Positions 46,928 through 57,698 of a stretch of DNA of 64,000 bases are shown here, one piece after another (the first letter of the stretch is position 1; each line of letters begins with the position of its first letter). The position numbers were made by a program, and so were the translations under genes. Under the pieces are notes generated by a model. That model saw nothing but the letters and a program-made list of their open reading frames with translations. It was not told where the DNA came from and did no database searches. Where the stretch lies: the NCBI RefSeq assembly GCF_014334095.1, contig NZ_CP060495.1, forward strand, positions 1,697,001 to 1,761,000, given 5' to 3'. This DNA is from Novosphingopyxis iocasae. GTDB taxonomy: Bacteria; Pseudomonadota; Alphaproteobacteria; Sphingomonadales; Sphingomonadaceae.

Positions 46928-48982
46928 ATGACCGCGGACCGTTTCTATTCGCTCCACACGCACGGCTTCGTGCGCGTGGCCACCGCCACCCCCGCGGTTC
47001 GCCCCGCCGATGTGGCGTTCAACCGCGATGCGATCCTGTCCGAAGCGAAACGCGCTGATGCCGCCGCCTGCGATCTGGTGGTCTATCCGGAGCTTTGCCT
47101 GTCCAGCTACGCGATCGACGATCTGCATCTGCAAGGCGCGCTGCTCGATGCGGTGGAGGACGCGGTGGCCGATCTGGCCGATGCCAGCGCAAGCCTCTGC
47201 CCGGTTCTTCTCATCGGCGCGCCGCTGCGCTTTCGTGGCCGCGTCTATAATTGCGCGATCGCGATTGCGCGGGGCCGCATTCTCGGCGTGGTGCCCAAGA
47301 GCTTCCTACCCAATTACCGCGAATATTACGAAAAGCGCTGGTTCTCCGCGGGACGCGATGTCGCGAACGAGGCGATGCTGCTGGCGGGCCAGACCGTGCC
47401 CTTCGGCAGCGATCTGATCTTCGAGGCAGAGGATCTGGCCGGCTTCTCCTTCCACATCGAGATTTGCGAGGATTATTGGGCGCCCATCCCGCCGAGCAGC
47501 CATGCCGCGCTGGCGGGTGCCACCATCCTCACCAATCTTTCGGCCAGCAACATCACCATCGGCAAGGCGGACGAACGCCATCTGCTCGCCCGCGCACAGA
47601 GCGCCCGCGCCGTCGCCGCCTACGCCTACAGCGCATCCGGGCCGGGCGAGAGCACCACCGATCTCGCCTGGGACGGACAGGGCATGATCTATGAACTGGG
47701 CGATCTGCTCACTCAGTCCACCCGCTTCGATCTGGAGCCGGAACTATGCATCACCGATGTCGATACGCAGCGCATCCTGAACGAGCGTGCGCGCATGCAG
47801 ACCTATGGCGATGCCGCCGATCACGATGTCGAGGCCGTCCGCCGCTTCCGCCGCGTACGTTTTGCCCATGAGCCGCATTTCGCCGATCGCGGCCTCATCC
47901 GTCCCATCCGCCGCTTCCCCTTCGTGCCCAACCGGCCCGAACATTTGGATCAGGACTGCTACGAAGCGTTCAGCATTCAGGTGGAGGGCCTGCGCCGCCG
48001 GTTCGAAGCGACGCGCGCGAAGCACCTCATCATCGGCGTGTCCGGCGGGCTCGACAGCACCCATGCGCTGATTGTTGCGGCCAAGATGTGCGACAAACTG
48101 AAGCTGCCGCGCGACACCATCCTCGCCTTTACCATGCCCGGCTTCGCCACCGGGGAGGAGAGCAAGGGCAATGCCTGGAAGCTGATGGACGCGCTGGGTG
48201 TGAAGGCGGAGGAAATCGACATTCGCCCTGCCGCCACTCGGATGCTCGAAGATATGGGCCACCCCTTCAGCGAGGGCGAGCCGGTTTACGACGTCACCTT
48301 CGAAAACGTGCAGGCGGGCCTTCGCACCGATTATCTCTTCCGCCTGGCCGGGCAGCGGCAGGGCTTCGTGATCGGCACCGGGGACCTTAGCGAGATGGCG
48401 CTGGGCTGGTGCACTTATGGCGTGGGCGACCAGATGAGCCATTATGCCGTGAACACCGGCGTGCCCAAGACGCTGATCCAGTATCTTATCCGCTGGACCA
48501 CGCGCACGGACCAGTTCGACGAGGCGACCGAAGAGGTGCTCGAAGCGATTCTGAATGCCGAAATCAGCCCCGAGCTGGTGCCCGCGGGCGAGGACGGCAA
48601 AGTCCAGAGCACGGAGGACCAGATCGGCCCCTACGCCCTGCACGATTTCTTCGTCCATCACATCGCGCGCTACGGGCAGAAGCCGAGCAAGGTCGCCTTC
48701 CTGGCTTGGCACGCCTGGCACGACGCCGAGCATGGATATTGGCCGATGGGCTTTCCGACAGACAAACGCATGGCCTATGATCTGTCCACGATCCGCCGCT
48801 GGCTGGAGGTGTTCTGCAAGCGCTTCTACGGCTTCAGCCAATATAAGCGCTCCGCCCTTCCCAACGGCCCAAAGGTCAGCGCCGGCGGCGCGCTAAGCCC
48901 CCGCGGAGACTGGCGCGCCCCCAGCGACGCCAGCGCCAATTTGTGGCTGGCCGAGTTGCGGGACAATGTGCCGGAAGCGTAA
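46928..48982 (+). CDS. nadE: Glutamine-dependent NAD+ synthase
   Basis: 684 residues, the two-domain form. The N-terminal nitrilase-type glutaminase (about 1-290) has LVVYPELCLSSYAI (Glu), GVVPKSFLPNYREYYEKRWF (Lys) and HIEICEDYWAP (Cys). The C-terminal synthetase has the ATP pyrophosphatase loop IGVSGGLDSTHALIVA and GTGDLSEMALGWCTYG. It makes NAD+ from deamido-NAD+ with glutamine ammonia. The ATG at 46928 is close after the terminator; monocistronic. Confidence 0.96.
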   Translation: MTADRFYSLHTHGFVRVATATPAVRPADVAFNRDAILSEAKRADAAACDLVVYPELCLSSYAIDDLHLQGALLDAVEDAVADLADASASLCPVLLIGAPLRFRGRVYNCAIAIARGRILGVVPKSFLPNYREYYEKRWFSAGRDVANEAMLLAGQTVPFGSDLIFEAEDLAGFSFHIEICEDYWAPIPPSSHAALAGATILTNLSASNITIGKADERHLLARAQSARAVAAYAYSASGPGESTTDLAWDGQGMIYELGDLLTQSTRFDLEPELCITDVDTQRILNERARMQTYGDAADHDVEAVRRFRRVRFAHEPHFADRGLIRPIRRFPFVPNRPEHLDQDCYEAFSIQVEGLRRRFEATRAKHLIIGVSGGLDSTHALIVAAKMCDKLKLPRDTILAFTMPGFATGEESKGNAWKLMDALGVKAEEIDIRPAATRMLEDMGHPFSEGEPVYDVTFENVQAGLRTDYLFRLAGQRQGFVIGTGDLSEMALGWCTYGVGDQMSHYAVNTGVPKTLIQYLIRWTTRTDQFDEATEEVLEAILNAEISPELVPAGEDGKVQSTEDQIGPYALHDFFVHHIARYGQKPSKVAFLAWHAWHDAEHGYWPMGFPTDKRMAYDLSTIRRWLEVFCKRFYGFSQYKRSALPNGPKVSAGGALSPRGDWRAPSDASANLWLAELRDNVPEA

Positions 48983-49541
48983 TTCCGCGCCAGGGGATCG
49001 AACCGCGCCGAGCGACGATTCGTCCGCGCTGCATGTTCGATAATTCGATCGGTAGCTGCGAAAGAACCGATTTGCCCTCAATCGATCCGAGCGCCCCTCC
49101 TGGCTCGATATAAAAACGGTTATGCCAATTTTACCAGGTCCATTCGGACGTCTGGATGTGAGCGACCCGAGCACCGCGCAAGAAACTCGCAGCATTTGCG
49201 GCCTGATATTGGACCGGGCGGAACGCAGGATTCACTTTCCAATTTGCCTTTTACCAAAGCGAGCAACTTAAGGGTTTTGGGCCTTGTCTGTTTATTATCA
49301 AGTTTTTGCTAAATAGATATCAGTTACTATTTCGAGACCACTTAAGTTCATCGCAGTGAACTGTAACAAAAACAGCACAGATCACTTGGAAACGTAACAA
49401 CTCTTTCAAATTGCTTTGCTGGCAAAAAGGTTCGGTTCCAAGACCTGCGGGTTGCACACGCTCGGGCAAGAGCGGGGGCAAGCGTTAAGGAAACGGGGAA
49501 CGATAGAGATTGCCCGTCTCCTTTTGAAAAGGACCACCCAA
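48983..49541. other. Long upstream region of the TonB-dependent receptor
   Basis: 559 bases without a gene; longer readings of the receptor frame up to 49416 lack a signal peptide at the right place. The part from about 49240 to 49410 is A+T-rich and includes AGTTCA-N6-TGAACT (49345-49362), an operator-like inverted repeat. The receptor promoter is probably here. No tRNA or riboswitch was found. Confidence 0.55.
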
Positions 49542-52500
49542 GTGAAAAACAGCTATCTCTCGGCACTGCTGCTCGGCTCGGCCCCGTTCGCACTGCTTTC
49601 CAGCCCTGCGCTGGCTCAGTCTAACCAGGCAACCACGTTGCCCTCCAACAACCAGTCAACTGCGACCAGCGCGGACGATGAAGCGGACGCAAATGACGAT
49701 CAGAACACGATCGTCGTCACCGGCTCGATCCTGCGTCAGACCGATGTTGTAACGCCCTCGCCCGTCACCACAGTCACGGTTGAGAACCTGGATCAGCGCG
49801 GCATCAGCACGGTGCAGGAAGGCCTGCAAATGCTGGCCTCCAACAACGGCCCGGCGCTCACCAACAGCTTCACCGCCAATGGCGCGTTTGCAGGCGGCGC
49901 TTCTGCTGTTTCGCTTCGCGGCCTATCGACAAACAGCACGCTCGTTCTTTTCGACGGACTGCGCGCCGCTTATTACCCGCTGGCCGATGACGGCTCGCGC
50001 AACTTCGTCGATCTCAACACCATTCCTGATGATATCGTTGATCGGGTGGAAGTGCTGCGCGACGGTGCTTCGGCGGCATATGGTGCCGACGCAATCGCTG
50101 GCGTGGTCAACATTATCACGAAGCGCGAATTCAACGGCCTGGCAGGCCGTGCAGAAGCCGGCATTTCTGAGCGCGGCGACGCCGGCGTCTACCGCCTCGG
50201 CGTGACGGTTGGTCATGGCGATCTCGCCAATGACGGCTTCAATGCCTATCTGTCCGGTTTCTACTATCGCAGCGAAAGCCTGCGCAATGCGGACCGTCCC
50301 TACCCCTTCAATTCGGACGACTTGCGCGCGCTGGGCGGCCCCAACAACACGCTGAACGGCATCGACGCGAGCGGCAATTTCCCTGGTCTTTCGACCGCGG
50401 CAAACTTCCTTGTGCGTCCTTACAACGCCACGAACACGACCGCGCAGGGACGCTATGTAAATCTCGGTCCGTGCTCGACCGGTACGTTCACCACCCTTAC
50501 TGACGCGCAGTTCAATAGCTCGGCGACCACGCCGCGGCAGGTTTGTAACGTCGATTACACGCAGCAATATGGCATCATCACGCCGCAGATCGAGCGCTTC
50601 GGCGGTTCCGGACGCGCCACCTTCAAGTTCGGCGATACCGGCGAGGCTTATGGCGAAGTCAATTTCCAGCAGAGCACTTCGAGCTACACGGGTTTCCCCG
50701 GCGTCTTCTTCGGCAATGCTCCTACCGGCATCAACTTCCCGCAGTTCTCCACGGCGAACAACTCCGCGATCCGTGCACCCGGCTCTTTTGCCCTCACGCT
50801 TCCGGTTTATGTCTGCGCCAGCGGTGTCGGCAGCGCAAACGGTCTGAATACCGGCTGTAACGCAACCAATGGCCGTCTGAACCCGAACAACCCGTTCGCG
50901 GCGCAGGGCCAGGTTGCGCGTCTAATCGGCCGCGATCTGGACACCCCCACGTTCAACCAGACCCGCAGCCGCGTCTATCGCGGTGCCATCGGCGTGCGCG
51001 GCAACATCACGCCGGATATCCAGTACGATATCGGCGCGACCGCCATGCACACGGATCTGCAGCGTCGGCGCGAGGGTTATGTTTACATCGCCAACCTGCT
51101 AACCGCGGTTGCCCAAGGCACGTTCAACTTCGTGAACCCGTCGCTCAACACGCAGGCTCAGAACGATTTCGTGCGCCCCACGAGCATCGCCAATGCAAGT
51201 TCTGACCTGTATCAGCTGCAAGCCGTTGTCACGAGCCGTCTGGCCGAACTGCCCGGCGGTCCGCTTCAGCTGGGTGTTGGCGGAACGATCTATTACGAAG
51301 CGGTAGACGCGCCCAGCGGCAACCCGGACAATTTCGGACCGACGCAGCGTTACTTCTCGCTCAACGCGTTCGGCACCACCGGCAACCGTACGGTGAAGGC
51401 GGCGTTCGCTGAACTTCAGGCGCCGGTGCTCGATATCCTCGATATCCAGCTTGCCGGCCGGTACGACAGCTATTCCTCGGGTCAGAACTACTTCTCGCCC
51501 AAAGCCGGCTTCAAGTTCACGCCTATCCGCCAGCTGGCCATTCGCGGCACCTACTCCAAGGGTTTCCGCATCCCGTCCTTTGGTGAAGCAAATGCTTTGC
51601 CGACGACGGGTTACGTCACCAACAACGCATCGCTTTTCAACGATGCGTATCTGGCGCAATACGGCTGTACCGTCGCAACCTTCGCCACCTGCCCGACCTA
51701 CATCCGGTCCGGTTCCTATGGCCAAACCACGTTGGCTAGCCCGAATCTCGATCCGGAAAAGTCGCGCTCGTTCACGGGCGGCATCGTGTTCGAACCGATC
51801 CGGAACCTGTCCTTCTCGGTTGATTACTACAACATCAAGAAGACCGGTGCGATCACGCAGCCAAGCAACTCGCCCGCACTGTTGGCTTATTATAACGGCC
51901 AGGCCATTCCCGCCGGCTACACCGTCATTCCCGACGCACCCGACGTGAACAATCCCAATGCCACGCCGCGAGTTGCCTTCGTGCAGTCGCAGCTCATCAA
52001 CGCCAACACCATCCGCACCTCGGGTATCGACGGCTCGATCAGCTTCAACCGCGAGTTCGGCAATGTGCGCTTCGGCAGCTATCTGGACGCCACCTACATC
52101 CTGCGGCTCGAAACCGAGTTCCCGGACGGCACGGTGGAACGTTATGATGGCACGCTGGGTAACTTCAACCTGACCGCCGGATCGGGCACGCCCAAGTTCC
52201 GCGGCACCTGGCTGAACAGCATTGAAGTGGACAATGTTCAGCTGAACGCGACGGTGAACTATTTCGATGGTTACAACCTGTCGGCTGTAGACCAGGGCAC
52301 TGGATATAAAGACGGCGGCCTGAACCCCGGTTATTCGCCCACCGGCGACAATGTTCCGGAATATGTAACGGTCGACCTCGGCCTGCGCATCAAGGCGACC
52401 GACGAGTTCACGTTCACCGCGAACGTGCTGAACCTGTTCGACAACCTGCCGCCGATCGACGTCGTCACCTACGGCGCCCACCTGTACAACCCGGTTCAGG

Positions 52501-52556
52501 GTGGCACGGGCATCCTCGGCCGCTTCTTCAAGGCTGGCGTGCGCGTCGGCTTCTAA
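49542..52556 (+). CDS. TonB-dependent outer-membrane receptor
   Basis: 1004 residues from GTG 49542 (AAAGGA nine bases upstream), placing a signal peptide (KNSYLSALLLGSAPFALLSS, cleavage after ALAQ) at the start. A TonB box-like IVVTGSIL near residue 65, a plug domain (about 70-200: VSLRGLSTNSTLVLFDGLRA, VEVLRDGASAAYGADAIAGV, VNIITKR) and a 22-strand-type barrel ending in FKAGVRVGF follow. It imports a ligand, perhaps a siderophore or carbohydrate, using TonB energy; the ligand is not predictable here. A terminator follows. Confidence 0.94.
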   Translation: MKNSYLSALLLGSAPFALLSSPALAQSNQATTLPSNNQSTATSADDEADANDDQNTIVVTGSILRQTDVVTPSPVTTVTVENLDQRGISTVQEGLQMLASNNGPALTNSFTANGAFAGGASAVSLRGLSTNSTLVLFDGLRAAYYPLADDGSRNFVDLNTIPDDIVDRVEVLRDGASAAYGADAIAGVVNIITKREFNGLAGRAEAGISERGDAGVYRLGVTVGHGDLANDGFNAYLSGFYYRSESLRNADRPYPFNSDDLRALGGPNNTLNGIDASGNFPGLSTAANFLVRPYNATNTTAQGRYVNLGPCSTGTFTTLTDAQFNSSATTPRQVCNVDYTQQYGIITPQIERFGGSGRATFKFGDTGEAYGEVNFQQSTSSYTGFPGVFFGNAPTGINFPQFSTANNSAIRAPGSFALTLPVYVCASGVGSANGLNTGCNATNGRLNPNNPFAAQGQVARLIGRDLDTPTFNQTRSRVYRGAIGVRGNITPDIQYDIGATAMHTDLQRRREGYVYIANLLTAVAQGTFNFVNPSLNTQAQNDFVRPTSIANASSDLYQLQAVVTSRLAELPGGPLQLGVGGTIYYEAVDAPSGNPDNFGPTQRYFSLNAFGTTGNRTVKAAFAELQAPVLDILDIQLAGRYDSYSSGQNYFSPKAGFKFTPIRQLAIRGTYSKGFRIPSFGEANALPTTGYVTNNASLFNDAYLAQYGCTVATFATCPTYIRSGSYGQTTLASPNLDPEKSRSFTGGIVFEPIRNLSFSVDYYNIKKTGAITQPSNSPALLAYYNGQAIPAGYTVIPDAPDVNNPNATPRVAFVQSQLINANTIRTSGIDGSISFNREFGNVRFGSYLDATYILRLETEFPDGTVERYDGTLGNFNLTAGSGTPKFRGTWLNSIEVDNVQLNATVNYFDGYNLSAVDQGTGYKDGGLNPGYSPTGDNVPEYVTVDLGLRIKATDEFTFTANVLNLFDNLPPIDVVTYGAHLYNPVQGGTGILGRFFKAGVRVGF

Positions 52557-52578
52557 TCGGCGGCTATACAACAAAAAT

Positions 52579-52607
52579 GAGGCGGCGTCGCGAGACGCCG
52601 CCTTTTG
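52579..52607 (+). terminator. Rho-independent terminator of the TonB-dependent receptor
   Basis: GGCGGCGTC, a four-base loop and GACGCCGCC make a perfect 9-bp stem followed by TTTT, 24 bases after the stop. Confidence 0.92.
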
Positions 52608-52718
52608 AATGCCAGCCTGCTCCCGGACTTTGAACTGCGCGAGATTTTGCGAGAGTAAAAACGCTGCGCCGCGCGGGCGTTAACGCCAAATTGATCATCT
52701 TCCTCCATTCAGGGGAGA

Positions 52719-53516
52719 ATGACGGGGAAAAACAACTTGAAGGCCGCCTGCCAAGGCTGCCGCGACGGCGCTGCGCTGGACTTCGACATTTCGATGGCAT
52801 TCCAGCCGATCTTCGATGTGCAAACGGGGCGGCCTTGGGCTTTCGAGGCGCTGGTGCGCGGGCCGCAGGCGCAATCGGCTTGGTCCATCCTGGAAAAGGT
52901 TTCTGCCGAAAATCGCTACAGCTTCGATCAGCGCTGCCGTGTGGTGGCAATCGAACGCGCCGTGAAAGCGGGCATCCTGGATACCGATGCGCGGCTGTCT
53001 ATCAACTTCTTACCTAATGCCGTCTACTCGCCCAAGGCCTGCATTCAGCTGACGCTCCGCACCGCGGAGATTTGGAGCTTCCCGACGAGCCGCCTGATGT
53101 TCGAGTTCACCGAGAACGAGAAGATGGGCGATACAGCCCATGTCCGGTCGATCATCGACAGCTACAAGGAAATGGGCTTCACCATCGCGCTCGACGATTT
53201 CGGTTCAGGCTATTCCGGGCTGAACCTGCTCAGCGAATTTCAGACCGACGTGATCAAACTGGATATGGAGCTGGTCCGTAATATCGACCGTAGCATGCCT
53301 CGCCAGATGATCGTGGAAAGCATGGTCGCGCTGTGCAAGCGCATGGGGATCGCAGTGATCGCCGAAGGGATCGAGACCGAGGCCGAATATCGCTTCGTGC
53401 GCGATATGGGGATCGATCTGATTCAAGGCTATCTGCTGGCCAAGCCGGGCTTCGAAATGCTACCCGAACTCCAGTGGATGGAACCGCAGCCGGTGCCGCT
53501 GCGCCAGGCGAGCTGA
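52719..53516 (+). CDS. EAL-domain c-di-GMP phosphodiesterase
   Basis: 265 residues, a single EAL domain with a short leader containing CQGC. All catalytic elements are present: FEALVRG (EAL), SINFLPN (Asn), LMFEFTENE (Glu), ALDDFGSGYSGL (DDFG), VIKLDMEL (Lys), VIAEGIETEAE (Glu) and IQGYLLAKPG (Gln). It should cleave c-di-GMP to pGpG. The AGGGGAGA site is very close to ATG 52719; a TTG six codons later is an alternative start. It has no sensor domain, so control must come from expression or partners. Confidence 0.9.
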   Translation: MTGKNNLKAACQGCRDGAALDFDISMAFQPIFDVQTGRPWAFEALVRGPQAQSAWSILEKVSAENRYSFDQRCRVVAIERAVKAGILDTDARLSINFLPNAVYSPKACIQLTLRTAEIWSFPTSRLMFEFTENEKMGDTAHVRSIIDSYKEMGFTIALDDFGSGYSGLNLLSEFQTDVIKLDMELVRNIDRSMPRQMIVESMVALCKRMGIAVIAEGIETEAEYRFVRDMGIDLIQGYLLAKPGFEMLPELQWMEPQPVPLRQAS

Positions 53517-53553
53517 CCCCGCCCGGCGCGACCAAGCTGCTTCGGCGCGCCGC

Positions 53554-54426
53554 TTACAGCGTGCGGATGATGCCCGAAAAGTCCTTCCGTTCGTGGCCAT
53601 CGTCCACGAACGCTTCGTAAAGCTCTTTCGCCTTGCTGCCCATCGGCACCTTGGCGTTCGCCGTCTCGGCCGCTTCCATGGCGAGACGCAGATCCTTCAG
53701 CATGAGCCCTGCGGCAAACCCGCCGTCATAATCATTATCCGCCGGGCTTTTGGGGCCGACGCCGGGGACAGGGCAGTAGCTGGTCATCGACCAGCTCTGC
53801 CCTGAGCTGACCGAGGCGATGTCGTAGAATTTCGCCGGATCGAGCTTCAGCTTTTCAGCCAGCGCAAAGGCTTCGCAGGTGGCGGCCATCGTCGCGCCCA
53901 AAATCATGTTGTTGCACATCTTGGCGGCCTGGCCGGTACCGTTGGTGCCGGCGTGGATCACCGCCTTGCCCATGTCCTTCAGGATCGCCTCGGCGCGTTC
54001 GAATCCCTCGTCCGATCCCCCGACCATGAAGGTGAGCGTGCCGCCCTCGGCCGCCGCGATGCCGCCGGATACGGGCGCGTCGACGGCGACCAGCCCTTTG
54101 TCCTCCGCCGCTTCCGCCACCGCACGCGCGGTTTCCACATCGATGGTGGAGCAATCGATCAGCAGCGTGCCTTCCTTGGCATGGGCGAATACGCTTTCCT
54201 GATAGACCGCCTGCACATGTTTTCCGGCAGGCAGCATGGTGACCACTGCGGCCACGCCTTCCACCGCCTCGCCCGCGCTGCCCGCGATCGCGCAACCCGC
54301 CGCCTTAGCCTTGGCCAGCGCGTCTTCGGACAGGTCAAAGGCTTTCACCTCGTGCCCCGCCTTGGCGAGGTTCGCGGCCATCCCGCCGCCCATATTGCCG
54401 AGGCCGATGAATGCGATGGCGGTCAT
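53554..54426 (-). CDS. mmsB: 3-hydroxyisobutyrate dehydrogenase
   Basis: 290 residues: Rossmann start IAFIGLGNMGGGMAANLAKA, substrate region DAPVSGGIAAAEGGTLTFMV, and catalytic Lys in GTGQAAKMCNNMILG. It oxidises 3-hydroxyisobutyrate to methylmalonate semialdehyde in valine breakdown. No other valine genes are adjacent. It converges on the EAL gene. Confidence 0.92.
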   Translation of the reverse strand: MTAIAFIGLGNMGGGMAANLAKAGHEVKAFDLSEDALAKAKAAGCAIAGSAGEAVEGVAAVVTMLPAGKHVQAVYQESVFAHAKEGTLLIDCSTIDVETARAVAEAAEDKGLVAVDAPVSGGIAAAEGGTLTFMVGGSDEGFERAEAILKDMGKAVIHAGTNGTGQAAKMCNNMILGATMAATCEAFALAEKLKLDPAKFYDIASVSSGQSWSMTSYCPVPGVGPKSPADNDYDGGFAAGLMLKDLRLAMEAAETANAKVPMGSKAKELYEAFVDDGHERKDFSGIIRTL

Positions 54427-54501
54427 ATGATACTCTCCGTTCGTGAAACTCTATGGGCTGCCAACGGGCGAACGCGGTGCGCGTTTCCCATTCTGCGGCG
54501 C

Positions 54502-55365
54502 TTACACGTCATGCTTGTCCTGCCGCCGCGTGCCGAGCAGCACCTCGCGCTCCAGATGCGCACGAAGCCCGCGATAATAGTCGGTTAGGAACTGCCGATC
54601 GTCCGGCATGGGTCCGTCATAGCCGATGCGCCGCGCGATGGCGTCCGCCACGGTCCGTTCCGCGCGCTCATCGCCGATGCGCAGCACGTCTTCCAGCTTG
54701 TGCAGTTCGTGGATGCCGTAGGAATCAAGCGCGGCCTCGGTGAATTCGTATTGAACCGCGCGTTCTTCGGCCAAATCCGCCTCACGCTTCTTCCTCGGCC
54801 GTTCGACCACCCAGGTGCCCGCCAGCAGATCGCCGATCCGCATCCTGTCCCGGTTGAATTTCAGGAAGAAGGAGAAGCCGAGCGCCCAGAGCAATGCGGC
54901 AAGCACCGCCCAGCCATTTGCATCGCCTGTGGCGGCCATGCTGGCGATGATCATGAAGGGCAGGAATACCTCCACCTCACGCATCAGGTTCCGCGCGATC
55001 ACCTGATCGATCGACAGCGGCCCACCATCGCGTGAGACGACGCGCATGCCCATGATGCGCTTGCCCCATGTCGCAGCCTTCGGCCGCGCCTCCATCGCAA
55101 TGAAATAGACCATGCGGAAGGCAAATCCCCCCAGCGCCACGGCGATCACCAGCGGTTCCATTGCGCCGGCCCCGAAGGTGCCAACCGCCAGGGCCAGAAG
55201 CGCGAAAAGCGCCGCGAGCACCAGTCCGATAATTACGAAATCGAGGATCAGCGCGATCAGGCGCGCGCTGGCGGGCGCAATAACGACACCGAGCGGCACG
55301 CCCTCCGGCGTCACCAGATCGCGCCGTCTACGGACCGAGGAAGAGCGCCGCCGCTTACGCGCCAT
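54502..55365 (-). CDS. RDD-family membrane protein
   Basis: 287 residues from ATG 55365 with GAGGGA seven bases upstream; it overlaps the SpoIIM-like gene end by 11 bases. A basic start (ARKRRRSSSVRRRRD) is followed by the RDD domain: ASARLIALILDFVIIGLVLA (Arg and Asp), a second TM, and GKRIMGMRVVSRDGGPLS. The C-terminal 120 residues are soluble and charged. It is the last gene of the MoxR cluster. Confidence 0.88.
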   Translation of the reverse strand: MARKRRRSSSVRRRRDLVTPEGVPLGVVIAPASARLIALILDFVIIGLVLAALFALLALAVGTFGAGAMEPLVIAVALGGFAFRMVYFIAMEARPKAATWGKRIMGMRVVSRDGGPLSIDQVIARNLMREVEVFLPFMIIASMAATGDANGWAVLAALLWALGFSFFLKFNRDRMRIGDLLAGTWVVERPRKKREADLAEERAVQYEFTEAALDSYGIHELHKLEDVLRIGDERAERTVADAIARRIGYDGPMPDDRQFLTDYYRGLRAHLEREVLLGTRRQDKHDV

Positions 55366-56395
55366 CGCCCCGTCCCTCATGGTCCTGTCCTTCATGGTAG
55401 TGGCTTCGCACGCGCAGGAGGTAGAAGTAGCTGCACCAGCCGGTCAGCATGAAGCCGCCAATGGCATATCGCGCGGCCGTGACGTTGATCGTCTGCCGCC
55501 CGATCCCTTCGAGCAGCCCTGCGAACAGCAACATCACGACAACGCCCAGCATCGCGGCGGCGGCGCTGCGCCCGGCCTCGGCCGCGGCATCGATCCGGGA
55601 TCGATCGCCGGGAAAGGCGACGGCGGTGCCGATGCGCACACCCGCGGCCGCGGCGATGACGATCGCGAACAGCTCGGTCGTGCCGTGGATAAACAGCCAG
55701 CCGCCCATCTCCATACCAAGCCCCTTGGCGGCATAGACCTGCAGGAACGCGCCTATCATGCAGCCATGGTAAAGCGTCAGCAGCAAGGTTGGCAGGCAGA
55801 AGGCGAAGCCCAGCGCGAAGCACAGCACCGCCACCTGGCTGTTGTGGACGAACAGCATGACGGCAAATCCGGTGAGCATCTGTCCGCCGCCGCCATCGAA
55901 CAGCATGCGGCGCATTTCCTCTGCCGGCATTTCCGGCCCGCGTCCGCTTGCCAGATCGGGCGGCACAAAGGCGGCGAACCAGCTGGGATCGCTGGCCACC
56001 AGGCCCCAGCCGATGATCGCGCCGAGCAGCATCAGCAGCGCCATCGCCAGAGTCTCACGCCACAATGCGCGCACCGCGGCGGGCCAGTTGGTGAGAAAGA
56101 ATCGCGCCACGCGCCCGCCGAGCCCGGCACGGTTGCCGTATAGCCGGTAGTAACCGCGCAGGGACAGCGCCTCGAGATGCGCGATCAGCGCCTGATCGAG
56201 CGAGATGGCGCGCGCCAGCGAGAGCGAACTCAGCGTAGCGCGGTACAGGCGCGGCAGTTGCAACAGCTCGTCTTCAGTGAGGCGGCGGGGGCCGCGCTTT
56301 TCGACGCGGATCAGCAGTTCCTCGAACGCTTCCCAATCGGCCTCCCGCTCGGCGCGGAAGGCGGCGGCGCTCTGGATGGTGGGCGCGCCTCTCAC
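55355..56395 (-). CDS. SpoIIM-like (stage II sporulation protein M family) membrane protein
   Basis: 346 residues from GTG 56395, overlapping the DUF58 stop by four bases. A soluble N-terminal part (about 1-100: FEELLIRVEKRGPRRLTEDE) is followed by six or so TM helices; the HGTTELFAIVIAAAAGVRIG segment is typical of the SpoIIM/YdiK group. The organism does not sporulate; such homologues occur in MoxR/DUF58/RDD clusters of many bacteria. Function is unknown, possibly membrane remodelling. Confidence 0.88.
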   Translation of the reverse strand: MRGAPTIQSAAAFRAEREADWEAFEELLIRVEKRGPRRLTEDELLQLPRLYRATLSSLSLARAISLDQALIAHLEALSLRGYYRLYGNRAGLGGRVARFFLTNWPAAVRALWRETLAMALLMLLGAIIGWGLVASDPSWFAAFVPPDLASGRGPEMPAEEMRRMLFDGGGGQMLTGFAVMLFVHNSQVAVLCFALGFAFCLPTLLLTLYHGCMIGAFLQVYAAKGLGMEMGGWLFIHGTTELFAIVIAAAAGVRIGTAVAFPGDRSRIDAAAEAGRSAAAAMLGVVVMLLFAGLLEGIGRQTINVTAARYAIGGFMLTGWCSYFYLLRVRSHYHEGQDHEGRGDGA

Positions 56396-57698
56396 AGCCG
56401 CTGCGCCTTCACGATATCGAGATAGCGGCCCACGAGCTGCGGGCCCATGTCACGCCAATCGGCTTCCAGAACGTCCGCCCCCGCCAGCCGCAGGCGCTCG
56501 ATCACCAGCTTGCGCTCGCGTAGCAATGTGCCCGCGACGACGGCGCGCGCAACGGCCTCGCTGTCCTGCGGCACCTCATCGACTACGCTCTCCAGCTCCT
56601 CGTCGCGCATGATGAGGAAGAGGACGACATGCTTGGCGGTGAGCCGCCCTACGGTGCGCAACATCAGCTCCGCGCTCGCCGGATCGACGAAATCGGTGAA
56701 GATCACGACCAGAGACCGGCGGTCCAGCCGCGCGTCGAGGCTGGTAAGGCCGAGCGTGAAATTGGTCTCATGCGTGGAATAGCCGATGTCGGCCGCGAGC
56801 CGCTGCAGCTGCGCAAAGCTTTGCGTGCCGCGCACCGCGCCGCTGGCGATATGCGGGTGCGAATCGAAGGAGAACAGCCGCACCCCGTCCCCCGCCTTGA
56901 GCGCCACGAAGGCGGTGAGCAGCGCGGCGGCGACGGCGCGGTCGATGCGCGGCAGGCCGGCCACGGGCTCGCCCATCAACCGCCCGCTGTCGATGGCAAG
57001 GACCAGGCTGTTGGCGGTCTCTGCGCGATATTCCTTGGCGAGCAGACGCGAATGGCGCGCGCTGCGCTTCCAGTCGATCATGCGCCGTTCCATGCCGCGC
57101 TGATAATCGGTCAGCGCCTCGAACTCGCGGCCCTGGCCGATCAGCGGCTCCACCCGCTCACCGATCATGGCGTCGCGGCGCAAGAGCTGCATCGCATCCT
57201 CGCGCACACGGGCCAGATCGGGCTGGATTGCGACGCTCACCTCCGGATCGATCACGCGCTGCTTCCAGACGAGGCCGAGCGGCCCGCGCCAGCGCAGCCA
57301 CAGGGGGCCGAGCGCAGACAGCCCGCGCCGCGCCGCGACGAGGCGGTGTATCACGCCGCCCTCTTGCTCGGTTCCAGCGAGCCGCAGCTTCGGCGCGAAA
57401 CCGGCGATCTCGGCAAGCAGATCGTCATGGCCGAGACGCGCTTCGGCAGGCCCCGAGAGCCCGCTCACCGCGATCCGCACCGGCACTTCGCCGCCCACGC
57501 CTACCGCCTGCGGCGCGCCCACGCTCGCCTCCACGCTGCGCAGGGCAGCGCCCGCCAGCGCGTCGATCAGCATCAGCACGATCACCGCGCCGATCCAGAC
57601 GATGGCCAGCGTCCACCAGGCGGGCACCAAGAAGGCGGCGAGCAGCGCCGGCAACGCGCCCGCCCCGGCCAGGACCACCGCCCGGCCGCTGGGATAGA

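Noticed and set aside
48983..49060. A tRNA T-arm-like string (GGTTCGATCCC on the minus strand)
   Set aside because: The flanking bases do not pair to form a T stem, and no anticodon or acceptor stem is present.
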